This document shows positions 32,401 to 52,330 of a DNA stretch of 64,000 bases, piece after piece. Every line of letters begins with the position of its first letter. Positions within the stretch are counted from its first letter, which is position 1. Origin of the DNA: Coturnix japonica (lineage: Eukaryota; Chordata; Aves; Galliformes; Phasianidae); assembly GCF_001577835.2 (NCBI RefSeq), contig NC_029516.1:79396390-79460389 (forward strand). The letters run 5' to 3'. Both the position numbers and the translations under genes were made by a program. The notes under the pieces are model-generated. The model had not been told where the DNA came from and did no database searches. It saw only the letters and a program-made list of their open reading frames with translations.

Positions 32401-33100
32401 GAAGAGTCTCTTCTCTTTCCTGTCTTCCCATTTCCTCCCACCACTGCAGTGGTACAATCAACATTAAACCTCCGTACATGGCCGTGACTCCTTTGCTATT
32501 GCTGGAGGTATGCTGACTCACACCCACAGAAAGCACAGTCTCCGTGCTTTACAGTATGGTTAATATCCAGTGATTCCCCCTTGTTATTAGTGGCTCAAGT
32601 TATTTTCTTGGGATGATATCTGGTAGCCTAACGTATTGCACTGATAGGGTGATGGTAACACTCTGCTGCCTGCATTCTCTTCCTTGGCTCTCTGTCTTAT
32701 TTTCCCCAAACTGAAACTTTTTTGACCACTTGGGCAGGCTGAAGGAGAAATTCTTTTTCATGCTGTAAGCCTGCTAGCATCATGCCTCAGAACAGGGAGA
32801 AAAAAGGGTTTTCTTTTGCTTCACAGTTAAAAATAAATGAGATGTGTGGTAATTTGTGTTACCTTTGTGGAACGGGGCATATGATGAAACAACCCCTCTG
32901 TTTGCATTGCTAACTATCGGGAGCTGGGATGCTTGCTGTAGTTTGGGGTGATGCAGACTAGGTGGAGTAAAGCTGAATCTGTGGGATGAGCAGCACAGGG
33001 CTGAGAAAACATGCCTGAGAGCAGTCTGCAGATGAGTGAGATAAACAGATCCCCCTGCTGAAACGGAGGAGGCAGGCCTCTTTAATGGCTCTTAGCAACG
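26455..33100. other. Intergenic DNA between ABHD10 and TAGLN3
   Basis: About 6.6 kb with no exon I can support. It holds one CR1 copy (29055-29728), a short GGTT repeat near 26760-26775 and a moderately GC-rich patch at 30060-30300. The small ORFs have no recognisable domain. Confidence 0.6.
29055..29728 (-). mobile_element. CR1 LINE fragment, minus strand
   Basis: Starts TAGAATCACAGAATTGCCCA (inverted 3' end) and continues to GCCTTCTTGGCCACCTGGGC in the ORF2 tail. The minus strand reads [20 protein letters not shown] and [20 protein letters not shown], typical CR1 ORF2 C-terminus. 5'-truncated. Confidence 0.92.
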
Positions 33101-33331
33101 CCCCTGCTCTGACCCTCCTCACATGTGAGGAAAATCAAATCAATACACTGTTCTTCAAACCACGATGCTGCAGCGGCAGCAGGGCATTGTGGCAGCCTNC
33201 CATTGACGCTTTTCTGCTTGCTGATCTGGATATCCATCCCTGCATCTCTGCTGAAGAAGAACCTGACTGCGTCTCAAAAGGATTCCCGGAGCTCTCCCAT
33301 GTATAACCTTCTTCTTCCTGGCAAGCATTAG
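33100..33331 (+). other. TAGLN3: Possible non-coding first exon of TAGLN3
   Basis: TAGLN3 genes begin with a non-coding exon, and the coding exon here opens only two bases after an acceptor, so one is expected upstream. This segment ends at a good donor (TTAG|GTAGGC, GT at 33332-33333), lies 440 bp from the coding exon and is more CpG-containing than its surroundings. The left border is a guess. It contains the only ambiguous base of the window (N at 33199). Confidence 0.35.
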
Positions 33332-33750
33332 GTAGGCAATTTTAAAGCGCTTCTGGATTTGCAGGCAGCTTGTAACATTGACCTGAGAACTCTATTATAT
33401 TCTCTGTAATCACAGCAGAAGCCGCTCTCTGAAACCTATTCTGTTTTAAATCTTCATTTTCACCTTCTGTTTTTGTTGTTGGGCTAGGGGAGAGTATTTC
33501 TGTTTTTCCTTCTTCTTTTTCTTTTAAAAGCAAGAAATGTTGTGGCTGATGTATGCTTTTGGAAAATGATATTCCCCTGCTGATCCCTCCCCTGCTCTGC
33601 AGAACAGCTATAAGCAGTGCCATACAGTGACTTTCAGTGTTGATGAACATCTGCTCAGCTGCCTAATGTATAGAGCAAGCTGCTCTCTCCTTTATTCTCT
33701 AATTTTCCGGTGTCTACCTGACAGCTGCGCACCAAGACCTTCCCCACTAA

Positions 33751-42391
<8,641 letters not shown>

Positions 42392-42780
42392 AAGCACCTC
42401 TGTCTGTAGAGAAAGCACTCCTGCAGCATGGTCTGTTCAACAGCAACAACAGGAATAAAGAAAAAAAAACAAGCTCATTAGTTCTCTTTCTGCCTGGTTT
42501 TAATAGTTAGTGCTCTGAGGTGTGGGGTATTTTTGGTTTGGTTTGTTTTATTTGCAGCTACAAGAGTTCATCTAGGAACTTGGGTTTTCGTGGTGTTGTG
42601 TGTCAGTTCACAGCACGTGCGCACCGCTGCCTCCTACTTTTCACTTCTGAACTATGCAAAGACAATTATTCTGTATTAATTTATTTGCCAAGTGTTCTCT
42701 TCCATATTTGTCTCACACTTCTCTTGTATCTCAACCAGTAACCTCGTTCTTGATTCAGTGATGACATTGTTTGATCTAAG

Positions 42781-42786
42781 AATAAA
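42781..42786 (+). terminator. TAGLN3: TAGLN3 polyadenylation signal (preferred)
   Basis: AATAAA about 390 bp past the stop, with GT/T-rich sequence downstream. A closer AATAAA at 42454-42459 abuts a genomic A-run and is less convincing. Confidence 0.55.
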
Positions 42787-43429
42787 GACATTAAAACACA
42801 TCTTAGCCTCATTTTTTGAAGGAATTAAAAGCAATATGGACCTCTTACAGCATGGTACAATGCTGAGGAGTGACATGTTTTGATGGCTCGGCCTTCATTG
42901 CCTCTAACTCCATCCCAGCCAGAGCAGATGGAGCCAATCATTTCTTTCCTCTAAGCAAGTAGGAAGGGAAATAGGATAATCAAACCAGGAGGGTGATTCT
43001 CCCATCCCAGATTAAGCTCCAGCCTACCTGTCAGGAGCGTGGGAATAGTACCTACTCACTTAATTCACACTTCGGTGAAGCTTGATCAAGTGTGAAGCAT
43101 AACAAGAAATGATGTAAAGGTCACCACCTGAGCTTAAGGCTGAGCTAATCTATGGCAACTGCTGCTAAAAAGGTCCCACCCACATTTGTAGCTCCTCTTC
43201 AACATACCAGGGCATCCTGGACTATGCTCTTGTCAAGCACTTTGGTATTTGCTACCTGCTTAGGGCTGTCTTCCTATTACTGAGGTGAAACAGCTCAGAG
43301 TAGGCGTCTGTCTGAAATGGTGTACTTGGGGCAAGTGCTTAACCTGTAGCCATGGTAGAAGTTTAGCTTGGTGTAATTTACAGCATTGTATGGGAAACTG
43401 GTAATCACAGCCTGAACCTCTGATTAATC

Positions 43430-43623
43430 AGCTGAGGCAAGTGTTGGGTCAGCTGTGGGAGCACAGGTGAGAGTAATTTAGCCGTGCTCCCGGAAGGGGT
43501 GGAGCTTGACTCCACCTCCTCTAGACCTCATTTAAGGGCTGACCACCACTAAGGCAGCATCTCTTGGAGACTGCTTCTTGGTGGAGGTTGCCTCAGCATT
43601 TCCCAGTGAAGGTGGTCGTATTG
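43430..43623 (+). other. Promoter-like segment with splice donor, possibly an old LTR piece
   Basis: Compact block with two inverted repeats: GGGAGCAC/GTGCTCCC (43457-43464 and 43484-43491) and GGTGGAG/CTCCACC (43498-43504 and 43510-43516). A TATA-like CATTTAAGGG follows at 43529-43538, and then an exon-like stretch ending at a consensus donor (TTG|GTGAGT, GT at 43624). The layout resembles a retroviral-type LTR promoter or the first exon of a non-coding RNA. Family and exact borders unknown. Confidence 0.3.
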
Positions 43624-44417
43624 GTGAGTTTTTCCTTATAAGTAACATTTTGAATATCTGTTACCGTCTTTGTTTTGTTCCACCTTACATGTCATATAAT
43701 CTAACTTGGTTTTATACATCACACTGGGCATATTACAAATAGAATAGCAAATAAGTAAATCCTTTACCTCCTTCTGATAAGGCAACCTCATCTTGGAGTA
43801 CAGAACTATGAAAAGCAGCCACATTCCCCTAAAAGACTAGGAAGTTACAGTTATAGTGGACAAAACAGCATGCATTGGTATAAGACAGGTGAGAGGAGCT
43901 GGAAGAACCTGCCATGTAGGCAAGAGAGGTTCTTAGCCTGCCCTACACCATCCCTGAAGGTAAACAGCCTGCAGAAGACAGCCCTGAGCTGGTGACCTGG
44001 GTCTCTCCATGCACAGGAATCTGGATGATTTCTCTGATCCCTGTGCTCTATTCTCCACTTGCATCGGCAGTTGTTGCAGAAAGGTAAGTCTCAATGTAAG
44101 AAAGACCCCGCTTCTGTGAAATGTTCTTTCCCCAAACCCTTGTTCCCTCATTAAATGCACTTTCATTAGGTTTAGCATTCTAACGGCCTCACTGAGGTTG
44201 CAGAAAACACTGTATGCTTGTGCAACACAAACATGGTATGTTTAACATGCCTTGTATAGGCAGCAACAGCTTGTGCTCCAGGAAAGAAAATCTGTGTCCT
44301 GTGGTGTACACATAATGTGGCAACAGCACTGGAAAGCCATAGCTGGAATGTCATCCTTGGAAAGCCTTCTCAGGCTCATGGAACCCTCATTCATCACCTG
44401 AATGGCCCAAAAGAATT

Positions 44418-44657
44418 CGTCTTAAGTTGCACCAGGGGAGATTTATTTTGGAGATTAGGAAAAATTTCTTCTTGGAAGGAGTGATGAGGCATTGGAACAG
44501 ACTGCTTAGGGGGTCACCACCTCTGGAGGTGTTTGAGAAAAGGGTTGATTTGGCATTGAGCAGCATGGGTTAGTGGGCATGGTGGGGATGGGTTGACGCT
44601 TGGACTAGATGATCTTTGAGGTCTTCTCCACTGTTAATGATCCTATGGTTCTAAAAC
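44418..44657 (+). mobile_element. CR1 LINE 3' fragment, diverged
   Basis: AGATTAGGAAAAATTTCTTC, then GAGGCATTGGAACAGACTGC, GGACTAGATGATCTTTGAGG and ending near GATCCTATGGTTCT. Resembles the 24566-24752 subfamily more than the 16735 one. 5'-truncated. Confidence 0.85.
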
Positions 44658-47247
44658 CATCAAACTAACTAATCTGTTAATATCTGGCAGGAGGTGCTCC
44701 AAAGGTGAACTTTATCCTTTTGTATTCCTGTATGATGATGCTGAACTGCAAGCATTATTATTATTAAATATTAACATGTGTTGACTTACTTACATCCTTC
44801 TATTAAAACGTGCTTCTCAACAAGTTTACAAACATCTTAATGTAAGAAGTCAATTAGTACAGTACAAGACTGGTTGAATAACAAAGATGATAGGAGGGAA
44901 GTATAGCTTTTCTTATGCCAACAATAAACTACTGTAAGTTTGCTTCTGTTGCGTTAAAAGCATCTAGGTGGGTCTCCCACAAGTCTCATTAATCTCCGTG
45001 ACAACCTTATGTATTGTTCCTGCTAAAAGGCTGAATATATATTAGAAATGTGTTTGTGTTGTCAGTGGTAGAGATGTACTCAACAAATGTCAAACACTGC
45101 ACGTGCACTGGATATAATTATGCTTGTGTTCAGTGATTCATGAGTGAAAGAGAATGGAAAGTTCTGAGGTGGCATGGAATAGGGCAGGGGGGCTGAAATG
45201 TGAGCAATATGTGAAGTTTGTTTCAGGAAGGGAGGAAGTGCGTGAACCTTGAGCAGATACACTGTGGTGTGATGGTGTGCCCTCCACGTGAGTCTGTGTT
45301 TATCTTCAGCTATGGGGCTGAACTGCATCTTGCTTCATGTGTGGGCTCAGTTTAATGGCAAGTATGAGCTAAGGGAAGCCCTCTCCCGCATTGCTAATGG
45401 CCCTTCTTGAAGCACAGCCATTGCTTGAACAATGATCCTAGCTTAAAAGCAACACAAAATATGTCTGTAAGCAAGTGCTTATATATCAATGCCCAACAGC
45501 AGGTTAGGCTGAAAACACTGTTAGCATTGCCACCCTGTGCTTCAGTTTGCTTCAGCTGTGGAAATATGAATGGAATGTATTTGCCTTCGTGAAGGCATTA
45601 TGACCATGAGCTCATTACAGACAACTATTTAATCATTCCGCTCTAATGGTAAGGTGATATCTTATGCCCTTATGAAGAGACGTTCTATAGGCATCCACAT
45701 AAATGAGCTTGGAGTCTGAGTCCATCCCCGTTTATAGTGAGACCAGGAAGAAAGTAAATAAAGTCAGTATTAGGTTCAGTCAACTCAGTTAAGCCAAAGT
45801 TTGAGGACTGTTAGGCTAACATAACTTGATGCAATTTAAATTAAAAGGAATGAGGGTGCACATCCTTAGCAGACCTCACTCTTCAGTAAATCTGCCTGTG
45901 GCATAGCTTTGCAGCATGCCTCTGCTGAAGATAATCTGTTTCCCTGGCTGCTGAGGCTAAGACAAAGCTACGAGGAAGGAAGGAAGGATAATGGCTCAGT
46001 GCACCAGGGTTTTGTTTTTGTAATAGATCGTATTTGGTTCTGCCTGTGTTGTCTGAAGTTGTTGCCTGTGTTTGTCTTATGTGACAGCAAGGCTAACAAT
46101 AAGGATAGACATAAGCAGGTCACTCAGTTGGCCTTAGTGTGCTTTTAACAGGGATCCTGTGTTGTGTCTGTCAGGGGGGTGTGCTGCTGGAGAGGCCATG
46201 GACCAAAGAAAGCACAAGCTATAGTGGAGAAGTGTGCACAGCAGCCATATCTGCTATTTAAGCCATTTGATTGCTTGAAGAGGTTGTTCCACCCACCTGA
46301 ATTCCCAAATAAAAACACCACCATTCAGTGACTAAGCCTAAGCTATAGAAATTCATGAGGTAAAACAGGAGAAAATAAAGATATTAACTGTTACAGTGGG
46401 GGAAAACCACAGCCTTGGATGGAAGGCAGTTTTCATCCTGCTGTGTTCATGTGACAGCAAAGTGTGTGATGCTGTGACATTCAAGTGAAGATATAGTGCT
46501 GTTCCTCAAATACAGAAACAAACACATCTGTCATCTTACTGGATTTATTAAAGAAATTACTGTGGTGACCTTTCTCCCTAATGAAATTTCTGTTAAATGG
46601 CTCACTATAGTAGAAATGTTACTTGGTGAGTAAGTCCTGCACTGCCCTGCAGCCTGAAAGACAGGGTAAAGCCTCACGCCAGGTTGAGGAGTGCTGCTCA
46701 GCATCACAAATCATTCCCTGCTCTGCCCTGGTTCGTAGGGCTGTCTCCCACAGTGGCATCCAAAGAGAGAAGGGCATGACTGGCTGCAGGCCATCAGATA
46801 CAGGCTGCTGGGCATCTCCAAACCGCATTGTAAGAAAGGGAGCACTGTTGACTCATCAATAAAGATGGAAGACAGATGAGAGCTTTTGTGTGTGCACCAT
46901 CAGTTAAATATCTTGTTTATCTTATTTTTTTATTATTACGGCAAAGAGAGAAGGAAAAAACATGCTGAGACTGTTTTCAGGGGTTGATTTTACAGCAGCG
47001 TTGTGATGAGTCAACACTGCATGCTCAGTGTCTTTGGATCAGCTCCCACGCATAGCATAGTGTAGGTAAAGGGTAACTCTGCCGCTTCCAGTTCCTTCTG
47101 ATGTTGTTTCAACCCAGCTATTAAAGATATTCGAATGCCTCAGCCACAGACATATCCTAACACCACAAGACTGCTGGGCACCTGACTGGTCTTTGCAGGT
47201 TAGGCCATTGGTAGATGAGGGCAATAGTACTTCCCCAGCATGCAGGT

Positions 47248-47605
47248 ACTTTCAATACCTAAAGGGAGCCTATAAACAGGAGGGGGGAGTCAGCTCTTTG
47301 AAAGGGCTAATAATAGCAGGACAAGGAGCAATGGTTTTAAGTTGAAGGAGGGAAGATTTAGGTTGGATGTCAGGGGGAAGTTCTTTACTATGAGAGTGGC
47401 AAGGTGTTGGAATGAGCTGCCCAGAGAGGTTGTGGATGCCCTGTTCCTGGAGGTGTTCAAGGCCAGGTTGGATGGGGCCCTGGGCAGCCTGGCCTACTAT
47501 TAAATGTAGAAGTTGGTGGCCCTGCCTATGGGGGGGGGGAAGGAGAGTTTGAAGATTCGTGATCCTTGAGGTCCCTTCCAACCTGAGCCGTTCTGTCATT
47601 CTGTG
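47248..47605 (+). mobile_element. CR1 LINE 3' end
   Basis: TTTCAATACCTAAAGGGAGC, GGTTTTAAGTTGAAGGAGGG, GGCCAGGTTGGATGGGGCCC and 3' octamers TTCTGTCATTCTGTGA. Same subfamily as 16735-17086. A G-homopolymer at about 47531-47539 replaces the usual short G tract. Confidence 0.92.
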
Positions 47606-50600
47606 AAAAGGGCCATGACAAGCACTGGCTTTACTGGCTGTGAAGTGCTTGAATGTCACAGCAACATTGTTTTTTTCTAGCTGAACAGAAAAGCTTTTGA
47701 TGCAAGGAGAAAAATCAATACTTCAGGAAGAGGTTTGGAAGGCTTATGTGGGGTATCAAAGGAATTTGTGCTGGGAGTGATTGTCCTCTCTATATATCCT
47801 CTGAAGGGACATTTTGCCCTCACCTGCCACAGAAGCTCAGATAAATCAAATGGTATGGCACCACTGTGGTGGGATTATTAAAGCAAATTTGCTTTTCTTG
47901 AATCCCCCTTCTTCAGATGAGTGTTTGGTAAGAGGGGTTGTGGCTGGGTGCACAAGCAACCAGCTGAAGAAAGCTTTGCTGGTGAAAAGGCAGAGCCTGA
48001 GCTGTAGCCAGGTGTATTTGGTTGCAAGATTACATGAAGGAGCTGCAGTGAAAGGTTTAGTTATTGCCTTAGGAAAGGTTAGTAAAATTCAGGGTGGTGC
48101 ACATCACATGGGGAACACTCTACTGTCTTTGCTCTGAGGCAGCATCCCTTCAACAGCTCAGCATGGGCAGAAGCTGCAGATAAGCAGCTATTAATCCTCC
48201 TTGGCTGCTCACTAGTAAGTGCATCTTATTGCTGGATGGTGATGGAATAGATGTTAGCCAGGAGCAGCATGGCTCTTTATGAAAATAGAGCATGTGGGAG
48301 TGAAGCTGTGTGAAGGCATCTGCCCCCTGAACATGGTGAGTCCATGCAGGAGCTGCTGGGGACAGCTGGGCACTGGGGAAGGCTTATGACCTACCTGTGT
48401 TGCCTGCCTCCACCAAGGCCACGGAAGGAAGCCTTAGGGGCGGATCTGAGTTTCTTAAATCCCAGAGAATATTTTCAGGCCTCTATGCATTCTCTGTCTC
48501 TCTGTGTATTCTCTATCTTTCATATCATAGGGATGAAACTCCTGTTAACAGTTGGCTCAAAGTAAGTAGAGAAAAAAATGTAGTACGTTTGTAGTAATTG
48601 ATTATTTTCCTTTTAAAATTACTTCTCTCTGTCATTTTCATCTCATACACTTGGTGCAGGATGAGCACCAAAGCCAAAATGAATGTCTACCACAAGATTC
48701 ACGTGAATCTGTTTTATAAAATGGCACCATGAATAATTAAAGTGCTTTTGAGTTGTTTGCTTTTCTGAAGCAGGATTGTAAGATAAAAGCGAGCCACACA
48801 ACTGCAGTGTCACTGGAGCAAGCTGTGTATGTGAACTTCACTTTGGCAGAATACGTTCTGTATTTAAAATTTCTGCCTCTGTGTAATCTTATGAGTCCCT
48901 GAAGAACTAACCCTTGGAGTTGGTCTGTGAACTGTGCTCCCACCAGAGTCAAATACATCCAAGCAAATTGGATTATGAGATGGAGATAAATGGGCCCAGG
49001 GAGCACTTAACTGGAGGAGGAATGATATTCATGTCCTTCAGCTGAGCACAAATACTGTCTCCTATAAAAGTGAGAGGTATGGAAGAAAGTTTCAGTTCTG
49101 AACGCTGTCTGCTTTCTTTAAGATGCTGTGTTCTACCTCTAATGGAATGAATCATAAACCTCAGGGTTCATCTAGAATGACTCTGTAGTTTTTAAGAAAA
49201 TTGCTTTCAGCAAATGTTAACCACTTCACAGCAATTTGGAAATTAAAGGAGCAATTTAACTTTGTGTTTTCAGACAATCCTCTCAAAATGGTATTGCTCA
49301 TTTAATCTGTCCCCGGGATGTAAAATGCATGATTAAGGCCAGCTGAGAGTAGTGAGCATGCCTCAACCTTCAACACCTTTTCTTGCAGTGCTATTTTTAG
49401 AGTATCAGAATCTGAAAATGGACGATGGGGGCAGATGGATTTCTTTTGCTTGCTTGCAGTGCTGAGGTGAGTGGTGCGCTCCAAACTACACACTGTGTGG
49501 ATAGGAAAGCCTGGATAGAACTGCAGGGATTGCGATTCTCATAAATGTATGCAGTGGCCTAAAACAAACAAAGAAACCCAAGGTATTTTTGATATCTGGA
49601 CTGCGTGTTCCAGGTTTAATAGGAAACAAAAAACTAAAAGCAAATGCTTTATACCCATTACTGAAATGCCTGTTTTATGGGTGCAGTGGATCATTAGGAA
49701 AAAAAAAATAAATGCAAATTAGAAAGTAAATGAATTAGAAGAACAGATGGATTTGAAGTTTTCTCCCCAGTGAGAAGGCTTGAAATAGCTTATGAAATAC
49801 AGGGGAAGATGGGCAGAGGAAAAGATGTTTCAAGGGAAATAGGGCCAGAGATGAAGAAGGGGGGAATCAGCAGCTGCATTACAAAAAGGAGCATCCCTTA
49901 TCTTTGTGAGGAGGGTATGAATGACCTCTTCAGACAGAAACATGAATCAGTCAGACTTAATGTCATCAGCATCACTCCTGCTGCCATCACAGGTCACCAA
50001 AGGTCTTGAATTTTAGTTGTCCCTTTGGTCACTGTTTGTATATTTTCAGATAATATTGATGGTTTAAACCTACGATTAACAAGTGAAGGTGAAAACTCTG
50101 CCATCTCAGCCGGGAACAAGGGAGGGTGGACCTTTATGTGCATTAGTGGGAAGCAGTTCATAGCGGAGACTGCTAATGTACCTTGCTTGAAGAGAACTGG
50201 CACTTGTTTGTTTACTTGGCTGTCTAAAAATAAGACTGAAAAACAGCAGGATGAAAGTGCTTTTTTTTTCCAGAAGCTCACCTCTGTGCAGGCAAAGCTG
50301 GTTCACTGGGAGAGCTGTCCCATGTCTGGTGGGAGCTACTGATGTGAAAAAAGGAGGGCACTGTTCTCTCTGAGGTCTTTTTGTTCTGAGATTTATCCAT
50401 TAACAAATGTCTATCAATCAAAATGAAACCAGGATCTCTAAAAGAACAGGATTATTATTACTCTTTTTCTTCTGAAACTGTTTTGCTCCTTGGAGTGAGG
50501 AAAATTAACTCCAAAAATAACTCTTCAGAGAACATTACTTATGGGCTGGGTGCTGGTAACTACATTTTGTCCTTTGAGATGAAGGTTGTGGCTACTGCTA

Positions 50601-52287
50601 TTTGCTTGGTATTCTGCAGAATGAATCATGTTTCCTCCCTTGGGACTCATTAAGAATGCAAAGCACTTCTGAGACATTGCGCTGCCTTGGAGTCCTTTAA
50701 AATCCTTAGGAAGAGAAATTGAAATGTATTATGGATAATTCTTGAAAAAAGTCAATATCTCTAACATGTTAAACTGTAGGAATTGTTATATATATTCCTA
50801 ATGACCTCCCCCAGGAAACATATGTAAATTGGAGCCTAAATATTCTGTTCTTAATGAAATGCTTCCAGCTTTTGTGGCTATGGAGAAATGATTGAAAAAT
50901 GATCGGCCTCAGAGAAGTTCAGTAATTTGGTCTCTTGAACAGGATCAGCACAGCATAAGCATGTGAGTATAGTGAGGCTCTTACAGCTGCCTCCTGGTAG
51001 TGGTTTTGGAGACAGTCCTACATGTTACTGGTGAGATGGAGAACCAAGATCTGATTAGACTGTGGAAGATCCTGACCTAAGAAGGGATGGGTCTAGGCTG
51101 GCCATGTAAAAACACAGGTGCTTTTTTGTCTTGTTTGGATTATTAAGTGGTCATGGTAGTAAAAGCTCTTGGGAGGATGGTTCTGTCAGTGTCTTGGCTG
51201 ATCCAAAATTTGTTCAGCTCTTCTTATAACTTAGTAAAACACCATAAGGAACCCAACTCACCTGTTAAAATAAATCCACTACACATTTTGACAGGCATGA
51301 AGTAGGAAGGTGACTTGTCAATGGGGAAGTGGAGATAGGGAGCTCCCTGCATCTGGAAGTCAAGGCATGGAAGATTGGCTCTGTTCTATTGCAAAGCAAG
51401 GAGATCAGAGTCTTGGTGGGTTCTGGCATTATTGTACACAAAGGATTCAGCATGGGGCTCTTAGTCTATGTTTTCCAGATAACAAGACATTGAAGTTTTG
51501 CTGCTGTAGGCAAATGTAGCTTTCTTTACTAGACACCATACTGATAGACGTATTGATTAGCTGTTCTTTCCTGTGACCACCTTTTGATCCTTCAACAAAT
51601 CTCAGGTGTCTTCCTGAGTTTGGCAAGCTGCTGATCGGATTGATTTCCCGAACGGTCTTGAGTAGCTCCATTTTATGTTTCATGATGCATCAGCTCTAGC
51701 ACTGATTGGGCTGAAACTCATACAAGTGAACTGTTTATCTGAAAGAACATGGAGAAGGGCTGCTTCTGAAAATGAAAAATGAAGGGTTTAATTTTCAGGT
51801 AGTCATTTTGTCCAAAGAGCTGGCTCAAGTGGTGTTGCTTAGAGATGTTGACTGATGGAGACGTATAACATAGCTGTACTGGAAGAAGGCCCACAGCTAT
51901 CCTGAGTTTAGGCTGAATGGAGACCCAAGGGATGGAAGGATGCTTCTGTTCTGAAGTTCCACATAGCAGGCACAAGAAGCAAGAACAAAACAAAAAAGCC
52001 CAGAGCGGTAGTTAAGCTATGGTGACAATTTTTAGTCAGAAACATGTGAGACAAGTCATATACAGCCAATAGGGTTCTAGCTCTCTCCATTTAACAGTTC
52101 TTTAGTTCTTGCAATTTTTTCATGCACCAGTGAGTGCATGAATACACTGTGTGTGTCGATCATGACCGGTCCTGGTCTTTTGAAGCCCTGCCAGTGTAAG
52201 CAACACACAAACAGCAATCTCTGCAACGCAGAACAGCAGAAAGGAGAAACAAATATGGTTTATGTGGATCATAGTTAATGAGTTAGA

Positions 52288-52330
52288 TATGTAAACTTTT
52301 TTTTTCTCTTTTTTTCTTTTTTTTTTTCCA
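52288..52330. repeat. T/C-rich low-complexity tract
   Basis: Long T runs broken by single C bases; intergenic. Confidence 0.85.

Noticed and set aside
33085-33331. Small ORFs read as a coding exon
   Set aside because: No similarity recognised and the frame crosses the N; more likely a non-coding first exon of TAGLN3.
42454-42459. AATAAA as the main TAGLN3 poly(A) signal
   Set aside because: It runs into a genomic A-tract and would leave a UTR of under 100 bases; 42781 is more plausible.
47814-48137. 107-residue ORF as a novel intergenic gene
   Set aside because: No start context, splice sites or recognisable domain; length is within what random sequence gives.
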